A DNA stretch of 50,229 bases from Mesostigma viride (GCA_009746045.1 RPFO01001543.1:82501-132729); one strand, 5' to 3'; positions 1 through 11,220 are shown, numbered from the stretch's first letter. Notes: generated by a model not told the origin, from the sequence alone. Numbers and translations: made by a program.

Positions 1-389
1 CTAGACCGCATGGTGGTTGGAAAACAAAGGTACCGAAAGATGTGCCCACGTCCTAGCCCCCACATTTCGATTCCAGTACCCCAACATCCTTGCGTGGTGC
101 ACGGACAAGTGACAGCCTCTTCCTTGCCGTGGATGACGTAAGCGCGGGCCACCGTCTCCTCAGCAGGCCGCCTCATTCCTAATGCTGGTTCCCACGCTGA
201 GCCACCGCGTTTGCATGTAAGCAAGAGCTACCCACGTCGCCACCCAGCATGGCCTCCTCTTGTCCACAATTTGCCGTAACAGGCACAAAATGCCTGTCTA
301 TTTATGTACATTGACTAGCAACCACAAATTCCATAGGGAACGTGGCAGTGAGTCATGTCCACGAGGTTTCGCTGTAAGGAAATGTCACA

Positions 390-545
390 CATTGCGTACT
401 TTGCCAGCCGAGATACGAGCCACGATAGACGTGGGATGTAAACAGCAAGCTGTGGCCGGCCTGTTACTGTGAAGTAACGCCCCTTTGTACTCAGACGGGT
501 CACCTCAAATTTATACTGATAGCCTGACAATCTCCCTGGCGAACC
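390..545 (-). CDS. Candidate second exon of the same minus-strand gene
   Basis: A reverse-strand open frame follows a CAG acceptor at 548-546 and is in phase 0, matching the donor at 681. It begins GSPGRLSGYQYKFE and continues with KGRYFTVTGRP, which reads like real protein. I could not fix its 3' donor, so the left boundary is approximate, and I do not recognise the family. It could be a chance open frame. Confidence 0.3.
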
Positions 546-681
546 CTGACTATGCCCCAAAAGCTATTGCGCCAGGGACTACGAAGAGAACGACGCCCTT
601 AGAAGACCTTAGTGGCACTCGTCCATTTACTTGAGAGTTTCAGGATAACGCAACCACAATTCGAGGCCGATCGAAACTTAC

Positions 682-1026
682 CACTGCCGACACCACCGCT
701 GTCGGGGGCATCAAAGCCGTGGGCTGCCTGTTAGCCACGGGGTCGGACACACCTTTCTGCAATAGCAACCGCGCGAATTCTGCGGCCAAGGCATCATTGG
801 TGTCCCCTTCTGTGTCTCCTTTCTTTGCCTCATCTGCAGTCCCTGAGCACACGGCGGCAAACCTAGCACATTTCCCTTGCCATACGCGGGACCTAGGAGC
901 AAACAAAATGTCTCGTACGGGCCGACTGACAAACCCAGCCTGAGGCCTTACGCCGGGACGGTTTGCAGCACTGGAGGGGGTCACGGTAAGCAAGCCCACA
1001 GCATTTACCACGGCTTTTGAAGCCAT
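682..1026 (-). CDS. First exon of an unidentified, probably plastid-targeted protein
   Basis: An open frame starts at ATG 1026 (reverse strand) and reaches a strong GTAAGT donor whose intron starts at 681, in phase 0. The first 60 or so residues are rich in Ala, Val, Ser, Pro and Arg and poor in acids, as in algal plastid transit peptides. A more acidic stretch (residues about 66-80) and a short amphipathic segment containing LAAEFARLL follow. I do not recognise the family. The gene runs leftward, probably past the window edge. It lies head to head with the MsrB gene, so the two may share a promoter. The transit-peptide reading is inference from composition. The strong donor in frame and the start near the divergent gap are the main reasons to believe the exon. 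Confidence 0.5.
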
Positions 1027-1259
1027 AGCTAAAACTGATGCAATTAATCAAAGGCACCGAGCAATCTGTTGGAAATCGACAATCGAAAATCCCGTTACTG
1101 CCTGAGTGGTTAGCTTATGTTATAATTCACCCCCCAAAACGCCGAAATGGCAGCTGCGATACTTTATTCTTTTTTCGTCTGCTGAGACTCTTGTTTTTCT
1201 GCGATTGCAGTAAGTACTGATCAGTCTGTAGGAGCACAATCATTCATGAGTGCACAATC
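1027..1259. promoter_or_regulatory. Head-to-head gap between the minus-strand gene and MsrB
   Basis: This is a short interval between the ATG at 1026 (minus) and the candidate MsrB first ATG at 1260 (plus). It contains pyrimidine-rich and AT-rich stretches but no motif I can name. The promoter role is inferred only from the divergent arrangement. If the true MsrB start lies further right, the intergenic region is longer. Confidence 0.25.
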
Positions 1260-1438
1260 ATGATCCTGATTCCTGACGCTTCACGGTTGGCGAGTTCGCG
1301 AGATCTTTCATCCAAGGACATTCCCGCCCGTTGCTTTCTACTTGATTTCCAGGAGTATCCATTGGTCCATTCGCATGTAAGTCACGCAAAGTCGCTGCGT
1401 GTATCCGGAGGTAAGCGGCGAGTGCCAGCAAAGCCACG
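1260..1438 (+). CDS. Candidate first exon of MsrB (plastid leader)
   Basis: An open frame from ATG 1260 ends at a GTAAGT donor (1439) after two bases of a codon. This phase fits the acceptor before 2057, where the first exon base is a third codon position. The joined codon would be CGT (Arg). The sequence is rich in Ser, Arg, Ala and Leu. An alternative donor (GTAAGC) lies at about 1411, and an upstream out-of-frame ATG sits at 1246. Without a transcript this join is only phase-compatible. Confidence 0.35.
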
Positions 1439-2056
1439 GTAAGTCTGTGACCGTGCGCTCCCACGCCGCCAATTGTCTACCATGGTAACGGCCGTACTGT
1501 CCCCCTTGGTCCAGTCAGCACGAGAGGCCAGAGGCGAAGCCAGGTTGTAATTTGTGTAACTCGTTTGCGGTCGACCTTACGGGAGAGATCGTGCGTGAGA
1601 ATTTATCGAGCGGGGTCACTGCCAATAATCACCGTGCACTTGGACAATTGATACAGTGAATTGCGCTCGTATCGAGTTCATTCTGGTCAAGCTACCTTCC
1701 ATTCCCGGCTCGTTAAAAACCATTCGTTACGAATAGTTGCAGTCGGAATCTCCAGCATTGACGGTTCTCTTGAATTGCGACGTTCTGCAAAACTCGGAGG
1801 CCAACATTCGCGACAGTACCAAAATTCCAAAGTTTTGATCTGGCTGTGCACCAAGGGATCCAATGCTGTACGTCCAGAGCTATTCGCCGTTTAGTTTGTT
1901 TCCTCAAGGATTGACTGAGACGGAGGATTTGTCAGCAAATTACTGCGTTCGAATTGGGAAGTCCGGTAGAGGACCTCATAATAAAGGCTCCAAGCAGTCG
2001 CATGTATGCAAGGGGAGGCCATTCTTCCAGCCTCCTAAATGTTGTTTCCACTCCAG

Positions 2057-5000
2057 TAAAGACAGTTTAGAACCCGGTGCACATTTAAAGTGCAGCAACC
2101 GTTTGATTTTATCGCGCCGAAATGCTGGCATGCTGCTGTTTGCGGCCTGCCTGGGCGCGCAATTACCAGCTACCGCGATGCCGGTAATGCCGCTTACAGA
2201 CGATCCTGAAAACATGTCCCCTTTGGAAGTGGAGCGCTTACTGAAGCGATTTGGTGAGGTAGGCTCGCTACGTGTGCTGCTCGCCTTGCACCATGGCAAC
2301 TGGGCTACACCTTCCGCCTGTATATACCTGTATATCCACCACCCACGTACGGCCAGCATTTCTTTCAACGGGCTGAGCGCTCCAACTGTTTCGTCATCTG
2401 CGATTAAGCCCAAGTGTGATACGTTCCAGCAACAGTTCTGAAACCTGTTTCATTCGCTGTGATAGTCGACACGCCCACGCGTTGCACTAGGCACTTGTCA
2501 ACATGACCATTCTTTTCTACCTAGCTTCCTAACTGGGATGCGTTTTCGGCTCGCTACAGCTGACGCTGATTGTGCCATCGATGCTTCATCGGACGAATCC
2601 GTTAGCGCTTCCTCTTCGCCACCTGCCAAAAATGCCTGCCAAGTGCTCCCTGTTGTTGCCTTCTGTAAGCTTGCGACGGCATGCGCTTTTCTTTTTGTCA
2701 TGCATTCTTGGACCCTATTTCGCCAGAAGTTATCACAACGTGTTAGACCTTCTGATGCAATCTAAGACGCCTTCTAAGCAACATCTCTTTCCTTAAATTC
2801 AATCCAGAAGCCAAAGTAGGTTTCATGCCCTATGGAGTTCAGCAAGGGAAAATCATGCTGGTGTTTTGAAGCCAGGCCAGAAGCTGATTCCACAAACCAG
2901 ATGTGCCTCTCTGTTTACGTGAACGTTTCCTTTCCTAACCGTTCATCATAAGTATCTTGTCATGAATTTTGAATAATTATTATTAACTTGTACTTTTAAT
3001 TTTACTTTAAATCCTTATCTAACTGAGGTTTATCTGATTACGACTTATTTAATTGCGATTTACTGTATTGGTCCTCCCTGCCCCCCCCTAAGCTCCACAT
3101 GCCCGACAAGCGATGGCGCGAGCTGCTCCCCCCCGATGCCTATGACGTTATGCGGATGGGGGCGACCGAGCCACGGTTCTCAAGGTACAGCCCCAGCGTG
3201 GCTGGCTTGCATGGGCAGTAGCAGTGCGTGTACGGTGGTATGTAGGTCCGACCCCACTGCAGCTTGCAAGGACGAGATGCTTGCAGTTGTGCTCTGCATT
3301 AGAGGACTCAAGTACGTCGTACATAGCGTGGTTGGTGGAGGTCAAGCACGCTGGGGTTTGCTGCATCTTGGCTCTGGTTTAGTGCGCTGTGGTGTGGCAT
3401 AGTGTGTCGCTGGTCAATACATTGTGGCATTGTAGTTCGTAGTGCAAATCGCTGTAGGGTACTAGTCGTTAGTAGTGGGTGCTGCCGTTGTGGTTCTGTG
3501 CTTTGTGGCGTTTGTACGCCGCAGTCCGCGCGCAGTCCGCGCCGCAGTCACGCCGCAGTCCACGCCGCAGTCCACGCCGCAGTCACGCCGCAGTCCGCGC
3601 CGCAGTCCACGCCGCAGTCCGCGCCGCAGTCCATGCCGCAGTCTACGCCGCAGTCCACGCCGCAGTCCGCGCCGCAGTCCGCGCCGCAGTCCACGCCGCA
3701 GTCCATGCCGCAGTCCGCGCCGCAGTTCACGCCGCCGTCTACGCCGCATTCCACGCCGCAGTCCACGCGGCAGTCCACGCCGCAGTCGACGCCGCAGTCC
3801 GCGCCGCAGTCCGCGCGCAGTCCACGCCGCAGTCCGCGCCGCAGTCCACGCCGCAGTCCACGCCGCAGTCCGCGCCGCAGTCTGCGCTGCAGTCCGCGCC
3901 GCAGTCTACGCCGCAGTCCGCGCCGCAGTCCGCGCCGCAGTCCGCGCCGCAGTCCGCGCCGCAGTCCGCGCCGCAGTCCGCACCGCCGTCTACGCCGCAG
4001 TCCGCGCCGCAGTCTACGCCGCAGTCCGCGCCGCAGTCTACGCCGCAGTCCGCGCCGCAGTCTACGCATCCTGTAGTCTACGTCGCAGTATGGTAGGTTG
4101 TAATGTGGCGTATCAGGGAAGTTGAAGGGCACGGGCCCATGTCGCGCTTGGACCCTGGGTCAGGGGATTCCCTCCTCATTTCTTGCTTGCACGCGGTAGG
4201 CCGCTCACCATGGGTGAGGTTACAGTGCTATTGCAGACTTTTCTTCCGGCAACCCACTTGGCTTTTGATCCAGGATCTGACTGAACTAGGTCTGGACTCT
4301 GGGCATGTTCCCTTTAAGAAGAAAGGAATGCACGTTGGCGCCACATTGGCGGTTGGCCCCCACGGTGGGCATTCCCCTGGATCGATGTCACTCCCCTGTT
4401 TCACGCTGTCATCCGTGTGCACGAGGTAGTGCGCACCTCAGCCTAATAAACGCATGTATGTGTAAGACCTCGCACATGACGCGCAAGTTAGTGTACTGAT
4501 GCGCTTCTTACAAAACACAAGGATCCTTGCGACCTTGCGCAGTTTCGGTGTGCTCCATTTGTCGATACGAGTCAGCTGACGCAGGAACAGCGTGCGGCGG
4601 TTGCCTTATTAGGCTATGCCTCACAGTTGCGTCACGAATCACAACAGCCAACCAACGAAAGAGAAGGATGCGGGGGCGTTGCATTGTGAACCGCCAGCTC
4701 ACACAGGAGAAGCGCGCTGCGGGTGCTGTGTTTCGTTTTCCCTGGCATGCAAATTACAAACTGCCAACACACGCGGGACAAGTTTCCGGGTTGTGTGGTT
4801 CATGCTGTGTGTGGTTTACCTGTGTGTGCTGTGTGTGGTTTACCTGTGTGTGCTGTATGTGGTTTACCCATGGTTTACCCATGAACAGCCAATTGGCGCA
4901 GGAGAAGCGCGCGGGCAGCTTCCTGTGCCATGGCTGCTCCACCCCCGTGTTCCGCTCGGAGCGCAAGTACGACAGTGGGACGGTGCGTCGTGCCGTAAGA

Positions 5001-7176
5001 AGAGGGCAAGAGTATGCCACTATGCAGTATGAAGAAGCGTAGGGTACATGCGGAGAGTCGTGGCATGACCTGGCTCAGAGTCGTGGCATGATGGGTGGTG
5101 CGTGGTGCAGGACAAGTTTGGTAATCATTATATTGCACAGTCAGTAATCTAGGCAAGTAGGATGGCGCTCCTGGTACGGGCCAGCGGGGTTGTGCCTCCT
5201 GCCCAACTCAATAAAGACAGCGGGCATGAAGCCGTAGCATACTATTGGCATACTATTTGCGCGTTATTGGTGCGCTGTTGGCGCGTTGTTGGCGCGTTGT
5301 TGGCGCGTTGTTGGCGCGTTGTTGGCGCGTTGTTGGCGCGTTGTTGGCGCGTCGTTGGCGCGTCGTTGGCGCGTTGTTGGCGCGTTGTTGGCGCGTCGTT
5401 GGCGCGTTGTTGGCGCGTTGTTGGCGCGTCGTTGGCGCGTGATTGGCATGTTCTTGGGTGCTGTGGGGACATGCTTTCTGGTGCTTCTCGTGGCGGTATA
5501 TTGTCGTGGACTTGAGTCATGACGGAGCGTTTCTGCCTAATCAGTCATGCACTTTTAGGGAACAAACACATGGTTTCTGGAGTAGCGTTTCTAGGGCAAG
5601 CTTTTTGGGGTTCCGCTTCTGGTTAGGTGCATGACCGTTGCATTAGTTCTGCGGCTACTAGCTCCACACGGCCTCTTTCTGCACCCACGCACTTTGAGTC
5701 CTCCTTCACCCTTCCTCGAAGGCTGGGTGCAACGTCCGTTATGCGGTCAACCTTCTTGCCTTGCTTCGTCTCGGTATATTGTCGACCTCCCTGCCTTGCT
5801 GCATCCCTCCGAGTTATGACAGCCCTTCCTGTGCGCGCTCTGCTGCCCTTACCTCTTTCCCTTGTGCTCTGTGTTGTTAGCGCCTTTTGTAGAAGTGGTT
5901 GGCATGTGTGGTTTTGTTGGCTGACTTGGCTCCCTCACCGCGGTCCATCGATGGATGGCTAGTCTAAACTCCACCCCTGCTGCGCTTGTTTGTCGACCCA
6001 TTGCCTGCTGCTGGTCTGGCTGCACAGCCCTTCACCCCTGCTGCATTATTGGCCCCCTCACCCCTCACCGCATGGTGGCCCCCTCGCCTTGCTGCGTTGC
6101 TCCTTCTCCCAAGCGCCACAATCAGGAGCTCTGACCCCTGTTGCGCCTGCTGCGTTGCTCCGTCTGTCGCCTGCCACATGGCCTCTTACCCCCGCCACAC
6201 TCCTGTCATCTGTCACGCAGGGCTGGCCCAGCTTCACCGAGGCCATTCCGGGCGCTGTCACGGTCGTACCCGACCACGTGCTTGGCTTCTGGGAGCGGCG
6301 TCGGCCCGAGGTGAGTGCTGTTGTGGGTGTTGGGGAGCGCTGAAGTGAAGAGTGAGCGCTGGCTTGCGTGCTGGTATGAGCTTGAGTGAGTGTGAGCGCT
6401 CGCATGTATGCGTGAATAGGCAGTTGTGTGCGTGCAAGGAAGAGTGGGTACTGTTGCGTGTGCAGGGATAAGCGGGCTGCGCAGTGCGTGCGCGACTGCA
6501 AGTGGTGTGGCAAGCGCTGCTGCAGGGTGAGCTTGATGCCCATGTTCTGCGATAAGAAGCCTCGTCAGTGTGAGCTCAGGCATGCGGATTTACGAGGTAT
6601 ACCAAGTGTTTGCAGCACGCACTCAGGTGTGATGAATCGCTGCGCCCGAGGGTTGGTGGCGAGGGTATCCCAAAAAGTTCTTGTCGCAGAATGACGCTGG
6701 CCGTGTCTCTCCAAGTCTTTCATCGATGCAGGCATGAGTGACACAAACGATGAATGAAACACACATTGGGGAGTATACACACGGGGTGCACACCTCGTTG
6801 GGGCCGTTTGCACACCTCGTTTTGGGCCATCGGCGTGCCGTGGACCATCGTAATCTCCCCTTGTAGGCTGTAGGGTACCGAAGGTTACCTAGGGAACTCA
6901 CTGATGAGCTCGTAATCCACATACTTGGCAACTGCTCACGTATCGCGCCCCTGCCCGCTTCTCCTCCTGTGCCAGGTCCGCTGCCGACGCTGCCAGTCCC
7001 ACCTCGGCCACATCCTGACTGACGGCCCTCCGCCCACCGGCCTGCGCTACTGCATGAACGGCGTTGCGCTTCTCTTCCGGCCAGATCGTGAGTTCTCCCC
7101 CGACAGTGCGTTCCTCGCGAGTAGCCGCAAGCAGGCGATCGGGCTGAGCCTGTTTGACGAGCAGTTCAGCGCGTGA
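2057..7176 (+). CDS. msrB: Peptide-methionine (R)-S-oxide reductase (MsrB), spliced
   Basis: Reduces methionine-R-sulfoxide in proteins back to methionine. Exons read by eye: about 2057-2258, 3093-3184, 4889-4982, 6221-6310 and 6976-7176, all with GT-AG borders and matching phases. The order of blocks matches Msr[18 protein letters not shown], then TEPRFS joined to [12 protein letters not shown], then CHGC (first zinc pair), KYDSGT joined to GWPSF across the intron, [10 protein letters not shown] (second zinc pair), and GLRYCMN with the catalytic Cys codon at 7051-7053. All key residues are present. The 2057-2258 exon encodes a twin-Arg, hydrophobic, AxA-type leader ([15 protein letters not shown], then PATA), suggesting delivery to the thylakoid lumen. 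This first exon is joined to the MsrB core by phase only, so the start is uncertain. A 35-residue tail follows the core. The catalytic-core identification is firm. Confidence 0.85.
3511..4080. repeat. 12-bp GC-rich minisatellite in an MsrB intron
   Basis: About 46 imperfect copies of a 12-bp unit (CGCCGCAGTCCG and variants with CCACG, TCTACG or CCATG) lie in the 1.7-kb intron 3185-4888. Because 12 is divisible by 3, every frame stays open on both strands, giving low-complexity open frames ([16 protein letters not shown] and similar) that are not genes. Each unit carries CGCAG, a weak 3' splice-site look-alike. Confidence 0.95.
4565..4918 (+). repeat. Degenerate copies of the MsrB exon start within its upstream intron
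   Basis: The beginning of the exon at 4889 (CCAATTGGCGCAGGAGAAGC) has diverged look-alikes at about 4570-4600, 4690-4720 and 4757-4785. Each has a CAG/CCAG-type lead-in and a CAGGA.AAGCG or similar core. A 24-bp TGTGTGGTTTACC-type repeat lies between them (4795-4880). This looks like local tandem duplication of the intron/exon junction followed by decay. Only the last copy continues into the conserved CHGC coding sequence. Confidence 0.55.
5265..5443. repeat. 11-bp minisatellite in an MsrB intron
   Basis: About 16 near-perfect copies of TTGTTGGCGCG (variant TCGTTGGCGCG) lie in the intron 4983-6220. The open frames across it ([11 protein letters not shown] and its reverse) are artefacts of the repeat. 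Confidence 0.95.
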
Positions 7177-7345
7177 AAGGGCTGATCCTGTTTGATGAGC
7201 AGTTCAGCAGGTGAAGGGGAGCATATGTTACGCACCGCATGCAATTGGGGAGAAGTCCCCAACACTAAGAAATGTTAAGTGCGTCACGACCTTTGCGAGT
7301 GGGCTGCAACTCTTCCTGAACGCCTGTTTGATGAGCAGTTAAACG
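7141..7345 (+). repeat. Tandem copies of the MsrB last codons extending into the 3' UTR
   Basis: The final 37 bases of the reading frame including the stop (7141-7177) are followed directly by a close copy (7178-7214) that keeps GAGCAGTTCAGC and a TGA in the same place. A weaker partial copy lies at about 7317-7345. The second unit is out of use because the first TGA ends translation. Confidence 0.8.
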
Positions 7346-8650
7346 CATGGATGGGGAAGCACGTGAAGCATTCCTCTTGGCCCACATAGGTGGGCTGATG
7401 GCTCGTATTGGGAGTCTGTCTGGCGAGTATTTTCACGCATGAGAGGGGGTTAACTTGAAATGGGATGGGAACGTCATGGTCCAGATGTGTGAGGGCTGAT
7501 TCGTCACCCGTGCAGATTTGTTGGTAGCATCTATAGTAGCATGTGCAAATTGGCTATTCTGAGCCACAGTTTGGCTTGGCCCCTGCGATGTCTACGACAG
7601 GTCAAACCTGACATGTTGCAGTGAATACGTCGTGCATTGGCCTGTTGCGTCTGAGAAATCTGAGACTTAGTGATCAGATCAAGCTGGACTTTGCTTAATT
7701 TGATCTGAATTTGTGGTGTACATAATGGTGAATTCTTAGCTTGTTGATCTACTTGTACCTGTATATAGAGCTTTGTCTCACAGTTGGGCTACATGCTGTG
7801 TATATGATTAGCTAATCAATTAATTGATTTACACGTGCAACTGCGTCACGTGAGCATAAGTCCTCAGTGGGATGGGAATGGGAGGGAATGGATGTTGCTA
7901 GCTTTCTAGTTCCTAGTTATAGGTTTGTGGGCACCACGGCCGGAATTGCTATGAATGCCAAACTGCAGGTAACACGCGGAGCCCCCACTGACTTCGGGGC
8001 TGTCTCCTTCATCACTACCTGCACCTTGCCAGCCATCTGCCTCCATATTACAGACAAACCAGGAGGCGCTGCCCGGGCGTGAGCCCGTCCCGTCTATAGG
8101 GTAGCACATGTCCGTGCAGGCCTAGCCTATCACGGAAATTAAGTCCACGGATGACGGCCCGGCCGCGTGCAGCCTGGGGCATGACATGTGAGGACAGGTT
8201 TTAGAGGACAAGTAGGGAAGCCGCGTGTTTGCAAACAAGGGAATCGTGCTAGTAGGCAAGACCCCTAGGGTCTAGGGCACAATAGATGTAGAGTAGCCGG
8301 ATTGTTTCAGTTGTACCTAGATAGAATAGACCGGTAGGATTGCGTGTACCCGTCCATCCATCCATCAGGGCTAATGCTCCGTGACTCCCCAACGGGAGCA
8401 CGAAATTCATGTGAGGACAAAACGCCCAGGCTGTGCGGGCTGGGTGCCAGCTAGTCTTTCTGGTAGTATGTGTCTACCGGCCTGATCTGTGCGGGCCAGG
8501 TGCCCGGCGAGGCCCATGCAGGCGCCTGTGCCTAAGAATGTGGGATTTATATGGTAAACCAGCCGGTACAAATCCTCGAATTGCCATTACAGTATCTAGA
8601 GAACTGTCAGCTCAGCTTAGGATTATCTCCCCCTCTAGCTATAGTGACTA
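7346..8650. other. Intergenic stretch, no gene seen
   Basis: Between the MsrB 3' repeats and the LINE-A region I see only short open frames without family resemblance, AT-rich patches (7740-7830, with TTAATTAATT-like sequence) and GC-rich patches around 8090-8180 and 8430-8520. It may include the MsrB polyadenylation region and decayed repeats. Confidence 0.5.
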
Positions 8651-8768
8651 TATATCAAGGAGACAACCAGCGCAGGCCAGAAATCTATATATGGTTGCGT
8701 ATAGAATATATGGTTGGGTTCCGCTGCAGCTGGGTTCCCCTGCACAGCTGTAGTTCCTCTGGCTGAGG

Positions 8769-9182
8769 GTGCTCCCGACCCCTCCCCCTCTCGACCCGGG
8801 GCGGCCCGACCGGGTGGGCGCACCCGGCCCCTCAGATGGCTTCCATTATTGCCAAGTCGATGGTCCCCTTGGTGACCCGTGTGGCGCGCGTCTGCCCAAC
8901 CGGAATTCGTTGCTGGTGCACATTCGGGCTTCCCACCCCCACATTAATTACGGAGGCAGCCATGCGCGCCATGGACTGCTACCGCTGCCCGGCAGCCCAT
9001 TGCCAGCGGATTTTTTGGATCCACGGGCGGTACCAGCATGAGCGGCAGTGCCGCCGCCAAAACCCCCAGAACGGCCTGCCCGGCGGCCCGGCGGCCGCAC
9101 CGGCCTCCCGGTCAGGGGCGGCCCCTCGGTCGGCCCCCGCCCCTCCTCCGGAGTCCGGCAGGGTACGAGCGATCCAGGGGAC
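8769..9182 (+). pseudogene. LINE-A N-terminal zinc-finger region
   Basis: One frame gives FHYCQVDGPLGDPC followed by LLVHIRASHPH, a C-x9-C ... H-x4-H finger. A neighbouring frame gives YRCPAAHC followed by HGRYQHERQC, a C2HC-like finger. A Pro/Ala-rich linker follows. N-terminal C2H2-type fingers bind target DNA in restriction-like-endonuclease LINEs. The two fingers are in different frames, so a frameshift lies between them (about 8950-8980). The frame runs into the LTR element at 9183. Confidence 0.6.
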
Positions 9183-9640
9183 AGTTAGATGAGATGCTTA
9201 GGCTGACACACGGATTTCCGGCCTGCGCGCCGCGTATTGCCTACCGCGGCTGAGCGGGACACCTCAGTACTGTACGGCAGGGCGTACGGTACTGAGGCGT
9301 CAGGTGGACTGACGTGCAGTTAGTGCCAGACTGTTCCTAGGTGCTAGCTCGACCCGCCAGATCCGGTGTAGCCGGGTCTGACGGGCCGAGTCTTAGCTGG
9401 TTGCTAGTGACGTGGTCGCATGGCATTGCAGTGTCCAGTTGTCCACTGGCAGGTGCTGCAGTGAGCACCGCCATAGGCATATAGGCGTAGCACTGGGGAG
9501 TGCCGCAGCACCCGAGTTTGCCCAGACGTTCCATTCTGAGCCCTCAAGCTTACACTACTCTCATTGTATTATTGCTAATACAACCATCCTTCCATTTCAG
9601 CTTTCGGCAGTTGTCCATCGTCGTGAGACTCGTTCCAACT
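9183..9640 (+). repeat. 5' LTR (458 bp)
   Basis: Starts AGTTAGATGAG and ends GTTCCAACT. It contains a near-perfect inverted repeat (CAGTACTGTACG / CGTACGGTACTG, about 9265-9294) and a second hairpin around 9350-9385. The same 458 bases recur in the 3' LTR once its 813-bp insertion is removed. Confidence 0.93.
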
Positions 9641-9656
9641 TGGACTGAAAAGCTTT
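9641..9656 (+). other. Probable primer-binding site
   Basis: TGGACTGAAAAGC follows the 5' LTR with no spacer. TGG would pair with the CCA end of a tRNA. I cannot say which tRNA. Position and the TGG start are the only evidence. Confidence 0.55.
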
Positions 9657-9682
9657 TTTATTTTTTCCGAAAAACAAAAAAT

Positions 9683-11220
9683 ATGGCTTCCAACAACGTC
9701 AACGACAACAACAACAAGGGGAAGGCGCCTGCCAGGCGCACATCCCCCGACTCTCGCCGGAGGGCACGCCCTCCGCCAACGATGCAGCGAGGGTGACGCC
9801 TAGCGTCACCTTCCGCACGGTGGTCGCCGACCACCCCAGGCGTCGGACCCCGCAGGTGGGGCCCGGCGCCCGGGGGATGGCGAGCGGACGCCCGTTTGCC
9901 ACTGGCGGCTCGTCCGCCATGGCACCCGGGGGGCAGGTCCCCCGGGCACGTAATTCCCCCATCGCAGGTGATGGGGGTCGTGAACGGAGTGACTCCTCGG
10001 AAGAGGACGGGGAGGTGCAGCCTGCGAGGCCACGGCCTTCGCTCGAGATTTCTTCCAGACGCCTGCGACGTCTGGTAATCTCTCGGTGGGCCGACAGATG
10101 GCCATATGGACATCGACCGGTATGGGCGCATGTTCCGCCGCCTGTCGAAATCGGGCGCTTACCGTATCTTCTCCCCATCGGGGAAGACGACATCCCAGCG
10201 TTCATCTCGGTGAACGGCTGGATCATTCGTCAGCGTTTTCAGTTGACCGCCGATGAGCCCGCATGCGATGATGTTCATCGGACGCACACGCTGCTCGAGA
10301 TCGTTTGCGGATGCAGTTCCACCTGATCCAGGTGGCAGTTTGGATGTGGTGTTTCGCCAATCGGCCGAGGCGCAATCCAGGCACTGTGGATCAGTGGGCG
10401 TCCAGGCAGCGTCAGAGAGAGGCGCTGCGCGTGGTCGCCAAGCAGGAGATCACGCTGACTCCGTTGGCCGTGGCCCCAAGTCACGCCAGTTGGCTGGGGC
10501 CCGGAGAGGCGTGAGGCGGCTGCGATGCCGCCTGCGACGGAGCGCGGGGCGGCAGTCGCCCCTACCACGCCCATGGGTGGTGAACCACCCAGGACCCTCT
10601 GGCAGGTCAGAGGGTCCAACCTCAGCAGCGGGCTCCCCCGCCCAGCGTGGGGGGCCAGGTGGCTGAGGAGGCCACCGGGGTTGCAGGGACCCCGGCGGCG
10701 ACGCCAGCTCCCGGGGTCGCAGGGACCCCGGCAGCGACGCCGGCGCCTCCGGCGCTGGCGGGGGATGCAACTCCCATGGAGGGTGTCACTGGCACCTCCA
10801 GCGGCTCTGGGGGGCAGGCCCCCTCTAGCCGCACCAAGGACAAGGCCCTGGCAGGGCCGGAGGGGCCTCAGGGTCCCACCTTGGCAGGGCAGCAGCCGGC
10901 ACGGCTGGACGGCGATCTGGAAGGTCGGGACTTCATCACCCTGGGTGATGAGCTGTGTGGCGGCCATACAGGCTGCCACAGCCTCCTTCCGTGGGCTGGC
11001 CGACAGGAGCCAGCAGATGCACGTCGCGGAGGCGGGCAGCCTGGTGTGTGCGATTATCACGCACATCCTGGGCTTGCCCAACCTCCACGCGGACACACGC
11101 AGGGTGTGTGACGACTTGCTGCCTGCCCTGCAGGCCCTCCTCTCAGGAGGAGGGTGCAGGGTAACAGGGTTCGCCTGGTGCGACTCCTGGAGCTCCTGCA
11201 CAATGCCATCCTGAAGGGGC
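9683..11220 (+). CDS. GC-rich 5' ORF region of the LTR element, frame-broken
   Basis: Starts at ATG 9683 (MASNNVNDNNNKGK) and reads through basic and Pro/Ala/Gly-rich sequence. The open frame changes near 9793, 10310, 10520-10650 and 10930. The most protein-like segments are WIIRQRFQLTADEP (about 10220), FHLIQVAVWMWCFANRP (about 10318) and a helical segment with LADRSQQMHVAEAG (about 11010-11050). Two copies of GVAGTPAATPAP lie near 10680-10740. I see no catalytic domain. It may be an extended gag N-terminus. Its GC content is clearly higher than the pol region. Confidence 0.45.

Noticed and set aside
2525-2663. Extra MsrB exon between 2258 and 3093
   Set aside because: Acceptor and donor exist, but the open frame leaves phase 1, which does not fit the phase-0 start at 3093. 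Other frames have stops.
3402-4132. Long open frames on both strands across the 12-bp repeat
   Set aside because: The unit length is divisible by 3, so all frames stay open. The proteins are pure repeat and lie inside an MsrB intron.
10275-11201. 308-residue minus-strand open frame
   Set aside because: Antisense to the GC-rich 5' region of the LTR element. It is low-complexity Arg/Pro/Gly sequence with no domain.
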